Origin: Pseudomonas sp.
GTDB lineage: Bacteria; Pseudomonadota; Gammaproteobacteria; Pseudomonadales; Pseudomonadaceae
Reading direction: 5' to 3'
NCBI GenBank assembly: GCA_003488145.1
Contig: DNMQ01000459.1
Span: 1-7,296, forward strand
Length of the DNA stretch: 7,296 bases
How positions within the stretch are numbered: position 1 is the stretch's first letter; every line of letters begins with the position of its first letter. Made by a program: the position numbers and the translations under genes. Below, one piece after another: positions 1 to 6,576 of the stretch. The notes below the pieces were generated by a model, which saw only the letters and a list, made by a program, of their open reading frames with translations, did not search any database and had not been told where the DNA came from.

Positions 1-1541
1 AGTTCCTCGAGGTTTTCCACCCGCGCCTGGGCTTTCTCGCCCTTCTCGTCGCGGTGATAGGCAAGCAGCCCGGACTGCTCGATGACCAGCTGCGCCATGT
101 TGTGCAGCTGCATGCCTTCGACCTTCAGCGCCAGGGTATCGACCAGCTCGACAAAGGCGTTCAACGCGCTGGCAGCGCGGCCAGAAACCGCCTTGGTACC
201 GACCGCCTGATGCAGCGCCGCCCACATCGACAGGCCCTGATCACGCGCCAGCTGGCGCAGTGCTTCGACGGTCTTCTCGCCGATGCCGCGCGCCGGCACG
301 TTGATCACCCGTTCCAGCGCCGCGTCGTTGTCGCGGGTCTGGATCAGGCGCAGGTAGGCCATGGCGTTCTTGATCTCGGCGCGCTCGAAGAAGCGCTGGC
401 CGCCGTAGATGCGGTAGGGGATCTTCTCGCGCAGCAGCGCCTCTTCCAGCACCCGCGACTGGGCGTTGGAGCGGTAGAGGATGGCGATCTCGCTGCGGCT
501 CATGCCGTCGCGGATGGCCTTCTCGATGCTCTCGACCACGTAGCGCGCTTCGTCGTGCTCGTTGAACGCGGCGTACAGGCTGATCGGCTCGCCCTCGCAG
601 CCGGAAGTCCAGAGTTCCTTGCCGAGACGGCCCTGGTTGTTGGCGATCAGCGCATTGGCGGCCTTGAGGATGCAGGCGGTGGAGCGGTAGTTCTGCTCCA
701 GGCGGATGGTTTCGGCATCGGGGAAATCCTGGCTGAACTGGTGCAGGTTCTCGATCCGCGCGCCGCGCCAGCCGTAGATCGACTGGTCGTCGTCGCCGAC
801 CACCATCAGGCTCTCGCCGCCCTTGGCCAGCAGCCGCAACCAGGCGTACTGCACGGCGTTGGTGTCCTGGAACTCGTCGACCAGCACGTGGCGGAAGCGC
901 CGCTGATAGTGATCGAGCAGGCCCGGGTGGTCGCGCCACAGGTCCAGGGCGCGCAGCAGCAGCTCGGAGAAGTCGATCACCCCGGCGCGGGCGCAGGCCT
1001 CTTCATAGGCTTCGTAGATCTTCAGCTGGGTGGCGAGGAACAGGTCACCGCCTGCCTGGATGTTGCGCGGACGCAAGCCTTCGTCCTTCTGCGCGTTGAT
1101 CCACCACTGCGCCTGGCGCGCCGGCCAGCGTTGCTCGTCGAGGCCGAGTTCGCGGATCACCCGTTTGACCAGGCGCTGCTGGTCGTCGGAATCGAGGATC
1201 TGGAAGTTCTGCGCCAGCTTGGCTTCCTGCCAGTGCGCGCGCAGCAGGCGGTGGGCCAGGCCGTGAAAGGTGCCCACCCACATGCCCTGCGGGTTCACGT
1301 GCAGCAGCTGCTCGATGCGCTGGCGCATCTCGGCGGCAGCCTTGTTGGTGAAGGTCACCGACAGGATCGAGTGCAGCGAGGCGCGTTCGACCTGATGCAG
1401 CCAGGCGATACGGTGCACCAGAACGCGGGTCTTGCCCGAGCCGGCACCAGCCAATACCAACTGGCGGCCAAGCGGCGCGGCCACGGCCTGGCGCTGAGCA
1501 TCGTTGAGGGAATTCAGGAGGAGAGAGAGATCGTCATGCAT
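1..1541 (-). CDS. uvrD: DNA helicase II UvrD, N-terminal 513 codons (3' end outside window)
   Basis: UvrD is an ATP-dependent 3'-5' superfamily 1A helicase that removes the excised strand in nucleotide excision repair and unwinds nicked DNA in mismatch repair. The visible part has the Q-motif region ([10 protein letters not shown], residues 11-20), Walker A AGAGSGKT ending K37-T38, motif Ia ([11 protein letters not shown]), Walker B LVDEFQDT with D222-E223, motif [16 protein letters not shown] with Q253, and motif IV QNYRST with R286. These sit two residues after their E. coli counterparts. The segment [11 protein letters not shown] also matches the family. Motifs V and VI and the C-terminal tail lie beyond the left edge; the usual length is about 720-730 residues. 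The start [14 protein letters not shown] fits the family N-terminus. A second ATG at 1537 is in another frame. No Shine-Dalgarno precedes the start. The gene is divergent from the GGDEF/EAL gene. Identity is secure. Confidence 0.97.
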   Translation of the reverse strand, partial: MHDDLSLLLNSLNDAQRQAVAAPLGRQLVLAGAGSGKTRVLVHRIAWLHQVERASLHSILSVTFTNKAAAEMRQRIEQLLHVNPQGMWVGTFHGLAHRLLRAHWQEAKLAQNFQILDSDDQQRLVKRVIRELGLDEQRWPARQAQWWINAQKDEGLRPRNIQAGGDLFLATQLKIYEAYEEACARAGVIDFSELLLRALDLWRDHPGLLDHYQRRFRHVLVDEFQDTNAVQYAWLRLLAKGGESLMVVGDDDQSIYGWRGARIENLHQFSQDFPDAETIRLEQNYRSTACILKAANALIANNQGRLGKELWTSGCEGEPISLYAAFNEHDEARYVVESIEKAIRDGMSRSEIAILYRSNAQSRVLEEALLREKIPYRIYGGQRFFERAEIKNAMAYLRLIQTRDNDAALERVINVPARGIGEKTVEALRQLARDQGLSMWAALHQAVGTKAVSGRAASALNAFVELVDTLALKVEGMQLHNMAQLVIEQSGLLAYHRDEKGEKAQARVENLEE

Positions 1542-1547
1542 CGCGGC

Positions 1548-1553
1548 ATTCTA
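1548..1553 (-). promoter_or_regulatory. Possible -10 element upstream of uvrD
   Basis: On the minus strand TAGAAT matches the sigma-70 -10 consensus at five of six positions and ends six bases before the uvrD ATG. If used, transcription would begin almost exactly at the start codon and give a leaderless or nearly leaderless mRNA, which would fit the missing Shine-Dalgarno. No -35 like TTGACA is seen 16-18 bases upstream, where the sequence is GC-rich. This is a weak call from one hexamer. Confidence 0.22.
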
Positions 1554-1647
1554 TTGGAAATGCCTGCGCTGCGCTCGCCCTGCGGTCCATTCGAAAGCGC
1601 AGTCTGCGGCAAACCGGCGCGGGCGCGGTCCTGGTCGATCGCGCCTG

Positions 1648-1661
1648 GCGGAACCTTCCGC
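1648..1661. repeat. Inverted repeat GCGGAA-CC-TTCCGC in the divergent intergenic region
   Basis: This is a perfect six-base inverted repeat around a two-base centre, between uvrD and the GGDEF/EAL gene. The two-base spacer is too tight for a stable RNA hairpin without opening inner pairs, so a dyad binding site for a dimeric regulator is the likelier reading, though chance is possible in GC-rich DNA. It is 107 bases upstream of uvrD and 135 bases upstream of the plus-strand gene. I do not recognise it as a known operator; it does not fit the LexA pattern CTG-N10-CAG. Confidence 0.3.
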
Positions 1662-1747
1662 TGGTCGGCTGGAGTACCGATCGCCGTTTTTCCGACGCAC
1701 CATGGTATGACGCGGCGCCATCAACGTGCCATTATCGACGGTGGTAT

Positions 1748-1762
1748 GGTTCCGAGGGAACC
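1748..1762. repeat. Inverted repeat GGTTCC-GAG-GGAACC upstream of the GGDEF/EAL start
   Basis: A perfect six-base inverted repeat with a three-base centre lies 34 bases before the chosen ATG at 1797 and is followed by TGTTTT. It sits where a promoter or leader would be expected, in the most AT-rich stretch of this intergenic region. It may be a regulator site or a short leader hairpin. The stem is too short to call a terminator. If translation began at the in-frame ATG at 1746, the repeat would be inside the coding sequence, which makes that start less likely. Confidence 0.4.
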
Positions 1763-1796
1763 TGTTTTAGGTGCAGTTATTACTAGAACAATATTC

Positions 1797-4649
1797 ATGA
1801 CCGATTCCATCCGAGCCGCCTGCCCGGCATCAACACAGCCATTATCCAGCGGGGCGTCGGCGGCCGATTATGCTGCCGAGCGTACCCGGCTGCTGTATCG
1901 AGGTTCCCGCGTGCCCGCCTGGCTATTGCTGCTGGCTACGCTGGTCCTCGGTGTGGTGCTCTGGGGCGAGCAGGGTGGTGTCGAACTTGGGCTGTGGCTG
2001 GGCTGGATGGCCGCGCTCGCACTGTTGCGCTTGCAACAGATCTTCGCCTTCAACCGGGTCAGCCCCGAGGCGCAAGCCGCGCCCTGCTGGCGCTGGCGCT
2101 TTGTAGTCGGCAGTGGCGCCTCTGCGCTGAGCCTGTGCTATGCCATGGTCGTGCTGGTGCCGGCTGATGTCTTTGTTACCCAGGCGCTGCTTTATGGGCT
2201 GATCGGTTCGGTCGTCGTGGCCGCCAGCGTCGCTTATGGTGTTTGTCTTCCCGCTTTCTTCAGTTTCGCCGTGCCAAGTCTGTTGCCCACCGGCCTATTG
2301 CTGATGACCAGCGGCCACCCGCTGCAGCAGGGCTGGGGTTTGCTGGCGATGATCGTGCTGGCGACCCTCAGCCTGATCGGCTGGCAGATCAGCCGGCTGG
2401 TCAGCGATGGGCTCGAGCAGCGACTGCATAAGCAGCAATTGATCGAGCGGCTGGAAAACGCCGGCCGTGAAGCCGACCAGCTCAATCGCCGTCTGGCCTC
2501 GGAAGTGGAGCAACGCCGCCATGCCGAAAAGCAGCTGCGCAGCGCCTACGATGGCCTCGAGCAGCGCGTCGCCGAGCGCACCGCGGAACTCGCGCAGCTC
2601 GCCGAAGAGCTGGGGGAAAGAGAGGCGCGGCTGAATCTGGCGCTGGACGCCAGTGGCCTCGGCCTGTGGGACTGGGATCTGCAGAACAACCATGTTCATC
2701 ATTCCCGTCTGGAGGTGGTGTTCGGCATCGGCCGGCAGCACCGCTACGACGAGGATGGCTCGCCGTTGCCGGACATCCACCCCAAGGATCTGGACGGCGT
2801 GCGCGCGATCCTGATCGCGCACCTGAAGGGCGAATCCGAACAGTTCGCCGTCGAATACCGTGCATTGCGCGCCGACGGCAGCGAAATCTGGCTCGAGGAT
2901 CGCGGCCGGGTGATCCAGCGTGACGCCGCTGGCCGTGCCCTGCGCATGATCGGCACCCGTCGCGACATCAGCGAGCTGCGCCGCCAGGCCGAACAGCAGC
3001 GCCTGGCAGCGACGGTGTTCGAAGCAGCCAGCGAAGGCATGGTGATCATGAACGATCACTACCGCGTGCTGGCGGTCAACGACGCCTGCTGCGCGCTGTC
3101 CGGCTACAGCCGCGAGGAGCTGCTCGGCCACAGCGTGGCGCGCATCGCCGGCTCGCCGGAGAGCCAGCGCCAGTACCAGACCATGCGTGAAGCGCTGGAA
3201 CTGCACGGTCACTGGCAGGGCGAGCTGATCGAGACCCGCAAGAGCGGCGAGGTCTACCCGCAGTGGGTGCAGCTGCGCGAAGTGCGCGATGCCAACGACA
3301 GCGTCACCCATGTGGTCGCGTTCATCTCCGACCTCAGCGTGCGGCGCAAGATCGAAGAGCGCCTGCGCTACCTGACCCATTACGACGACCTCACCGGGCT
3401 GGCCAACCGCGGCCTGCTCAAGGAGCGTCTGCACGAGGCCTGCCAGCGGGTGCGCCGCAACGGCCGCAACATGGCGGTGCTCTACATCGATCTGGACCGC
3501 TTCAAGCTGCTCAACGAAAGCCTCGGGCACGAGGCCGCCGACGCATTGCTGCGCGAGATGTCGCGGCGCATCACCCAGACCCTGGCCGATGCTGACACCA
3601 TCGCGCGGCTGTCCGGCGATGAGTTCGTCGTGCTGTTCGACGCCTACGGCAGTCTCAGCAGCCTGGCGCATCTGGGCAGCCGGCTGCTGCAGCGAATCCG
3701 CAAGCCGCTGATCATCGATGAGCAGGAGCTGGTCATCAGCGCCTCCATCGGCGTCAGCCTGATGCCGGACAACAGCCGTGACGCGGAAGTCCTGCTGCGC
3801 CAGGCGAACATGGCCATGCAGCAGGCCAAGCATCTGGGCGGCAACACGCTGCAGTTCTTCACCGACCGGCCGCAGGCGTCGAGCATGCAGTACCTGCAGC
3901 TGGAGAATCAGCTGCGCAAGGCGCTGGAAGTCGGCCAGCTGGAAGTCTTCTATCAGCCACGTCTGAGCTTGGCCGACGATGCTCTGGAGGCCGCCGAAGC
4001 GCTGGTGCGCTGGCGTCATCCGCAGCGCGGGCTGGTCGCGCCGGCGCACTTCATTCCGCTGGCGGAAGAAACCGGTTTGATCATTCCGCTCGGTGAGTTC
4101 GTCCTGCGCGAGGCCTGCCGCCAGGCACGCCAGTGGCAGCAGGACGGGCTGGCGGAGATTCGCGTGTCGGTGAACCTCTCGGTCAAGCAGCTGCGCCAGG
4201 GCAACTTCGTCAGCCTGGTGCGCCAGGTGCTCGAGGAAACCGGCCTGCCGGCGACCATGCTGGAGCTGGAGCTGACCGAGAGCCAGTTGCTGGACGATAT
4301 CGACAATGCCATCAGCATCAGCGAGCAACTTCGCGCGCTAGGGGTCAGGCTGGCGATCGACGACTTCGGCACCGGCTTCTCGTCGCTGAGTTACCTCAAG
4401 CGCTTCCCGGTGGACTACGTGAAGATCGACCGCTCGTTCATCAGTGAGCTGGAGCATTCCAGTCAGGATGCGGCGATTACCCGGGCGATCATCGCCATGG
4501 TCCACAGCCTGGAGCGCAAGGTGGTGGCCGAGGGGGTGGAAACCCAGGCGCAGATGGACTTCCTCAAGGCCAACCAGTGCGACGAGATTCAGGGCTACCT
4601 GCTCAGCCCGCCGGTGCCGGCCGAACAGTTCGCCGAATTACTGCGCTAG
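1797..4649 (+). CDS. Membrane-bound PAS-PAS-GGDEF-EAL cyclic-di-GMP turnover protein
   Basis: A 950-residue inner-membrane signalling protein. In order: about six hydrophobic segments (near residues 40-57, 63-83, 102-122, 127-149, 150-171, 180-201), a charged heptad-like linker (203-280, probable coiled coil), two PAS domains (about 280-392 and 402-515), GGDEF (525-690) and EAL (702-950). The GGDEF signature is SGDEF (606-610). D565, N573 and D582 match the metal and guanine contacts of PleD, but the I-site RxxD reads ADAD (597-600). The EAL domain keeps every catalytic residue: E734, N793, E825, D855-D856, K876, E912 and Q932, with RocR-like spacing. It should therefore hydrolyse c-di-GMP to pGpG; cyclase activity is uncertain. 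The PAS ligands are unknown. The start is a judgement: ATG 1797 has no clear Shine-Dalgarno. ATG 1746 and GTG 1911 (preceded by GAGG) are in-frame alternatives. The frame stays open upstream only because it runs antisense to uvrD. Confidence 0.93.
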   Translation: MTDSIRAACPASTQPLSSGASAADYAAERTRLLYRGSRVPAWLLLLATLVLGVVLWGEQGGVELGLWLGWMAALALLRLQQIFAFNRVSPEAQAAPCWRWRFVVGSGASALSLCYAMVVLVPADVFVTQALLYGLIGSVVVAASVAYGVCLPAFFSFAVPSLLPTGLLLMTSGHPLQQGWGLLAMIVLATLSLIGWQISRLVSDGLEQRLHKQQLIERLENAGREADQLNRRLASEVEQRRHAEKQLRSAYDGLEQRVAERTAELAQLAEELGEREARLNLALDASGLGLWDWDLQNNHVHHSRLEVVFGIGRQHRYDEDGSPLPDIHPKDLDGVRAILIAHLKGESEQFAVEYRALRADGSEIWLEDRGRVIQRDAAGRALRMIGTRRDISELRRQAEQQRLAATVFEAASEGMVIMNDHYRVLAVNDACCALSGYSREELLGHSVARIAGSPESQRQYQTMREALELHGHWQGELIETRKSGEVYPQWVQLREVRDANDSVTHVVAFISDLSVRRKIEERLRYLTHYDDLTGLANRGLLKERLHEACQRVRRNGRNMAVLYIDLDRFKLLNESLGHEAADALLREMSRRITQTLADADTIARLSGDEFVVLFDAYGSLSSLAHLGSRLLQRIRKPLIIDEQELVISASIGVSLMPDNSRDAEVLLRQANMAMQQAKHLGGNTLQFFTDRPQASSMQYLQLENQLRKALEVGQLEVFYQPRLSLADDALEAAEALVRWRHPQRGLVAPAHFIPLAEETGLIIPLGEFVLREACRQARQWQQDGLAEIRVSVNLSVKQLRQGNFVSLVRQVLEETGLPATMLELELTESQLLDDIDNAISISEQLRALGVRLAIDDFGTGFSSLSYLKRFPVDYVKIDRSFISELEHSSQDAAITRAIIAMVHSLERKVVAEGVETQAQMDFLKANQCDEIQGYLLSPPVPAEQFAELLR

Positions 4650-4650
4650 C

Positions 4651-4672
4651 GGCGACGCGGTAACGCGCCGCC
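4651..4672. terminator. GC-rich hairpin between convergent genes, possible bidirectional terminator
   Basis: GGCGACGCG and CGCGCCGCC form a nine-base stem with one mismatch around a GTAA loop, which is a GNRA-type tetraloop in RNA. It lies in the 33-base gap between the stop codons of the GGDEF/EAL gene and trhP. It has no T-run on either side, so intrinsic termination is uncertain; it may only stabilise 3' ends. A competing stem pairs CGCCGC (4666-4671) with GCGGCG (4677-4682). The octamer TAGCGGCG occurs at both 4647 and 4675. Confidence 0.4.
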
Positions 4673-4682
4673 CGTAGCGGCG

Positions 4683-6056
4683 TCAGCCGCGGGTGGTGCT
4701 GCCTTCGAGTTCGCGCATCAGCAGCGCGTAGCGCAGATCGACGTCTTCCGGCACCGGCAGGTAGACCGTGTGACCGTCGCCCGGAGCCACCTCGATGGCT
4801 TCGCCGCGCTTGTTCTCCAGCTGCTCCAGGCGCAGGTTGAGGTTGCCCTGCGGCGTCATCAGTTCCAGCCGGTCGCCAACCGCGAAGCGGTTCTTCACCG
4901 TCACCTCGGCCAGGCCGTTGCGGCGTTCGCCGGTCAGCTCGCCGACGAACTGCTGACGCTCGGAGAGCGAGAAGCCGCGCTCGTAGTTCTGGTATTCGTC
5001 GTGTACATGGCGGCGCAGGAAACCCTCGGTGTAGCCGCGGTGGGCCAGGGATTCGAGGGTGTCCATCAGAGACTTGTCGAACGGCCGACCGGCGAGGGCG
5101 TCGTCGATGGCCTTGCGGTAGACCTGGGCGGTGCGCGCCACGTAGTAGTGGCTCTTGGTGCGGCCTTCGATCTTCAGCGAGTGCACGCCCATCTGCACCA
5201 GGCGCTCGACGTGCTGCACGGCGCGCAGGTCCTTGGAGTTCATGATGTAGGTGCCGTGCTCGTCCTCGAAGGCGGACATGAATTCGCCTGGACGGCTGCT
5301 GTCTTCGAGCAGGAATACCTCATCGGTCGGCGCGCCGATACCGAGGGTTGGGTCGGGGCTGGGAGTTTGTGCCGGCTGCACGACGATCGGCTCGTACTTG
5401 TGCACGATGTCGCCAATTTCGTTCTCCTTCGCCTCATGGGTCTTGTACTCCCAGCGGCAGGCGTTGGTGCAGGTGCCCTGGTTGGGGTCGCGCTTGTTGA
5501 TGTAGCCGGACAGCAGGCAGCGGCCGGAATAGGCCATGCACAGCGCGCCGTGGACGAACACTTCCAGCTCCATGCCCGGCACCTGTTCGCGGATCTCGCC
5601 AATCTCCTCCAGCGACAGCTCGCGGGAGAGGATCACGCGGCTGACGCCCTGGCTCTCCCAGAACTTCACCGTCGCCCAGTTCACCGCATTGGCCTGCACC
5701 GAGAGGTGGATGGTCTGCTGCGGGAAGTGCTGGCGCACCAGCATGATCAGCCCGGGGTCGGACATGATCAGCGCATCCGGCCCCATCGCCACCACCGGCT
5801 CCAGATCCTTGATGAAGGTCTTCAGCTTGGCGTTGTGCGGGGCGATGTTGACCACCACGTAGAACTGCTTGCCCAGTGCATGTGCTTCGTCGATGCCAAG
5901 CTTGAGGTTGGCATGGTCGAACTCGTTGTTGCGCACCCGCAGGCTGTAGCGCGGCTGTCCGGCGTACACCGCATCGGCGCCGTAGGCGAAGGCGTAGCGC
6001 ATGGATTTCAGCGTGCCGGCAGGGGACAGCAGCTCGGTGCGGTAGGGGGTGCTCAT
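4683..6056 (-). CDS. trhP: TrhP (YegQ), U32-family tRNA 5-hydroxyuridine synthesis protein
   Basis: TrhP acts in the cytoplasm in the prephenate-dependent, oxygen-independent route to 5-hydroxyuridine at tRNA position 34, the precursor of cmo5U/mcmo5U that widens wobble decoding. It is often annotated as a U32 peptidase or collagenase-like protease. The 457-residue product aligns by eye with E. coli YegQ (about 453 residues) almost throughout: ELLSPAGTLKSMRYAFAYG at the N-terminus, HLSVQANAVNWATVKFW near 117-133, and the U32 signature EVFVHGALCMAYSGRCLLS at 165-183. Cysteines 173, 180, 196 and 200 are probable Fe-S ligands, by analogy with the related U32 proteins UbiU and UbiV. The C-terminal U32 domain is present. 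Near residues 225-240 there is a short Pro-rich insert relative to E. coli. I chose ATG 6056 because the extra eight residues from ATG 6080 have no E. coli counterpart. Neither start has a good Shine-Dalgarno. It is convergent with the GGDEF/EAL gene. Confidence 0.93.
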   Translation of the reverse strand: MSTPYRTELLSPAGTLKSMRYAFAYGADAVYAGQPRYSLRVRNNEFDHANLKLGIDEAHALGKQFYVVVNIAPHNAKLKTFIKDLEPVVAMGPDALIMSDPGLIMLVRQHFPQQTIHLSVQANAVNWATVKFWESQGVSRVILSRELSLEEIGEIREQVPGMELEVFVHGALCMAYSGRCLLSGYINKRDPNQGTCTNACRWEYKTHEAKENEIGDIVHKYEPIVVQPAQTPSPDPTLGIGAPTDEVFLLEDSSRPGEFMSAFEDEHGTYIMNSKDLRAVQHVERLVQMGVHSLKIEGRTKSHYYVARTAQVYRKAIDDALAGRPFDKSLMDTLESLAHRGYTEGFLRRHVHDEYQNYERGFSLSERQQFVGELTGERRNGLAEVTVKNRFAVGDRLELMTPQGNLNLRLEQLENKRGEAIEVAPGDGHTVYLPVPEDVDLRYALLMRELEGSTTRG

Positions 6057-6094
6057 GGCGCGGGACTCGCAGGAGGGCATCGAAGAAGCGCGGC

Positions 6095-6100
6095 ATTTTA
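6095..6100 (-). promoter_or_regulatory. Possible -10 element upstream of trhP
   Basis: TAAAAT on the minus strand matches the sigma-70 -10 consensus at five of six positions. It would put the transcription start near 6088, giving a leader of about 32 bases to ATG 6056 or about eight to ATG 6080. I see no good -35 at the right distance. The downstream sequence AATGCCGCG is identical to that after the uvrD -10-like hexamer. Weak support only. Confidence 0.25.
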
Positions 6101-6154
6101 CTGCGCTCGGCGGTCGATTGCGCGTCGTCTGCGATATTCGGGGTGAGGCGCAAT

Positions 6155-6178
6155 GGCGCCCCGCCTGAGCGGGGCGCC
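6155..6178 (-). terminator. Perfect hairpin after the YdcH-family gene
   Basis: GGCGCCCCGC and GCGGGGCGCC form a perfect ten-base stem with a four-base loop, starting five bases after the stop codon of the YdcH-family gene and upstream of trhP. The position and stem strength suggest the end of that transcript. The tail on the minus strand is only ATT before GC-rich sequence, so termination by the hairpin alone may be incomplete and read-through into trhP is possible. Confidence 0.6.
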
Positions 6179-6183
6179 GAGGA

Positions 6184-6402
6184 TCAGGCGGCGGGCGCTT
6201 CCTTGAGCATGGCGTAGAGCCGGTCCTTGAGCTGCAGCTTCTCCTTCTTCAGGGTCTCGACCTCGCTGTCGGTGCCCGGGACGATGTGCGCTTCGATGTT
6301 CTTGACCCGCTGATCCAGCTCGTTGTGCTCGTCGAACAGGCGGGCAAAGGTCTTGTTTTCCGCCTTCAGGCGGGTGATCAGGTCGCGGTACTCGGGGAAC
6401 AT
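6184..6402 (-). CDS. YdcH family (DUF465) small protein
   Basis: A 72-residue, highly charged, soluble protein of the YdcH/DUF465 family. The N-terminus MFPEYRDLITRLK and the C-terminal KLQLKD segment match E. coli YdcH closely. The composition, Lys/Glu-rich with Leu and Ile at heptad-like spacing and a short Pro-Gly break near residue 45, predicts a helical hairpin or short coiled coil. There is no signal peptide, membrane segment or cysteine. The biochemical role of the family is not established, to my knowledge. The start at 6402 is well supported: AGGAG lies five bases upstream and the family begins MFPEYR. An upstream in-frame ATG at 6471 would add 23 residues without family support. The gene is bracketed by hairpins and looks like a single-gene unit between the aspartokinase gene and trhP. 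Confidence 0.9.
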   Translation of the reverse strand: MFPEYRDLITRLKAENKTFARLFDEHNELDQRVKNIEAHIVPGTDSEVETLKKEKLQLKDRLYAMLKEAPAA

Positions 6403-6407
6403 GGCAA

Positions 6408-6412
6408 CTCCT
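6408..6412 (-). promoter_or_regulatory. Shine-Dalgarno AGGAG deciding the YdcH-family start
   Basis: AGGAG on the minus strand is followed by TTGCC and then ATG at 6402. It is the only clear Shine-Dalgarno among the four starts visible in the window, and it favours the 72-residue product over the longer reading from 6471. Confidence 0.75.
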
Positions 6413-6442
6413 GCGGCATGGATGAGCGGGTTGGGCAGATCG

Positions 6443-6455
6443 GCTCGGGCCGAGC
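6443..6455. repeat. Inverted repeat GCTCGG-G-CCGAGC upstream of the YdcH-family gene
   Basis: A perfect six-base inverted repeat around one central base, 40 bases upstream of the YdcH-family ATG. The flanking GGCA (6434-6437) and TGCC (6456-6459) could extend a leader hairpin across a bulge. It could be an operator or a leader stem, or chance in GC-rich sequence. I found no convincing -35/-10 pair in the 174 bases between this gene and the aspartokinase stop. Confidence 0.3.
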
Positions 6456-6535
6456 TGCCTCGTGCTTCCATGGTCGTACCGGTGCTTGCCTGTGGTATTG
6501 ACCCGCGTCATACGCAGTCGGGAAGCCGGACAGCA

Positions 6536-6560
6536 AAACGCCGGGACGAGCCCGGCGTTT
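6536..6560 (-). terminator. Intrinsic terminator of the aspartokinase transcript
   Basis: AAACGCCGGG and CCCGGCGTTT form a perfect ten-base stem with a five-base loop. On the minus strand the stem ends in a run of four T, then GC. It begins 16 bases after the aspartokinase stop codon, the standard place for a rho-independent terminator, and it separates that transcript from the YdcH-family gene. On the plus strand the tail is shorter and no gene upstream needs it. Confidence 0.85.
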
Positions 6561-6576
6561 CGGTCTTGCGTCTGAA

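Noticed and set aside
1521..1531. GA dinucleotide tract (CT on the uvrD strand) near the uvrD start as a phase-variation switch
   Set aside because: There are only about five dinucleotide units, too short for credible slippage switching, and the frame is intact.
1516..1710. AGGAGG at 1516-1521 on the plus strand with nearby ATG at 1536 and small open frames (for example 1504-1710)
   Set aside because: The AGGAGG is the complement of uvrD codons and sits 14 bases from the ATG, too far for good initiation. The peptides are Arg-rich with no recognisable features.
54..1796. In-frame upstream extension that would make the GGDEF/EAL protein 1531 residues long
   Set aside because: It runs antisense to nearly all of the uvrD fragment, which has complete helicase motifs. 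The extra sequence has no recognisable domain and is explained by GC-rich third positions of uvrD keeping the opposite strand open.
1542..1796. LexA box, tRNA or small RNA gene between uvrD and the GGDEF/EAL gene
   Set aside because: I checked the CTG triplets from 1564 to 1606 for the CTG-N10-CAG pattern and found none, and I see no cloverleaf. The T-run at 1686-1691 follows only a weak stem with a wobble pair, and no plus-strand gene precedes it.
2295..4328. 677-codon open frame on the minus strand within the GGDEF/EAL gene
   Set aside because: It is antisense to intact PAS, GGDEF and EAL motifs, has a Gln/Ala/His-rich composition typical of antisense frames in high-GC genes, and shows no family resemblance.
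4770..6146. 458-codon open frame on the plus strand opposite trhP
   Set aside because: trhP matches E. coli YegQ along its whole length. The opposite frame has shadow-like composition (His, Val, Ala, Leu rich) and no domain.
6403..6471. N-terminal extension of the YdcH-family protein to ATG 6471
   Set aside because: The family starts at MFPEYR and a clear AGGAG precedes ATG 6402. The extension has no counterpart in E. coli YdcH.
6495..6513. Imperfect dyad GTATTGAC/GTCATAC as an operator
   Set aside because: It needs a bulged base to pair both arms and has no matching promoter nearby, so it cannot be told from chance.
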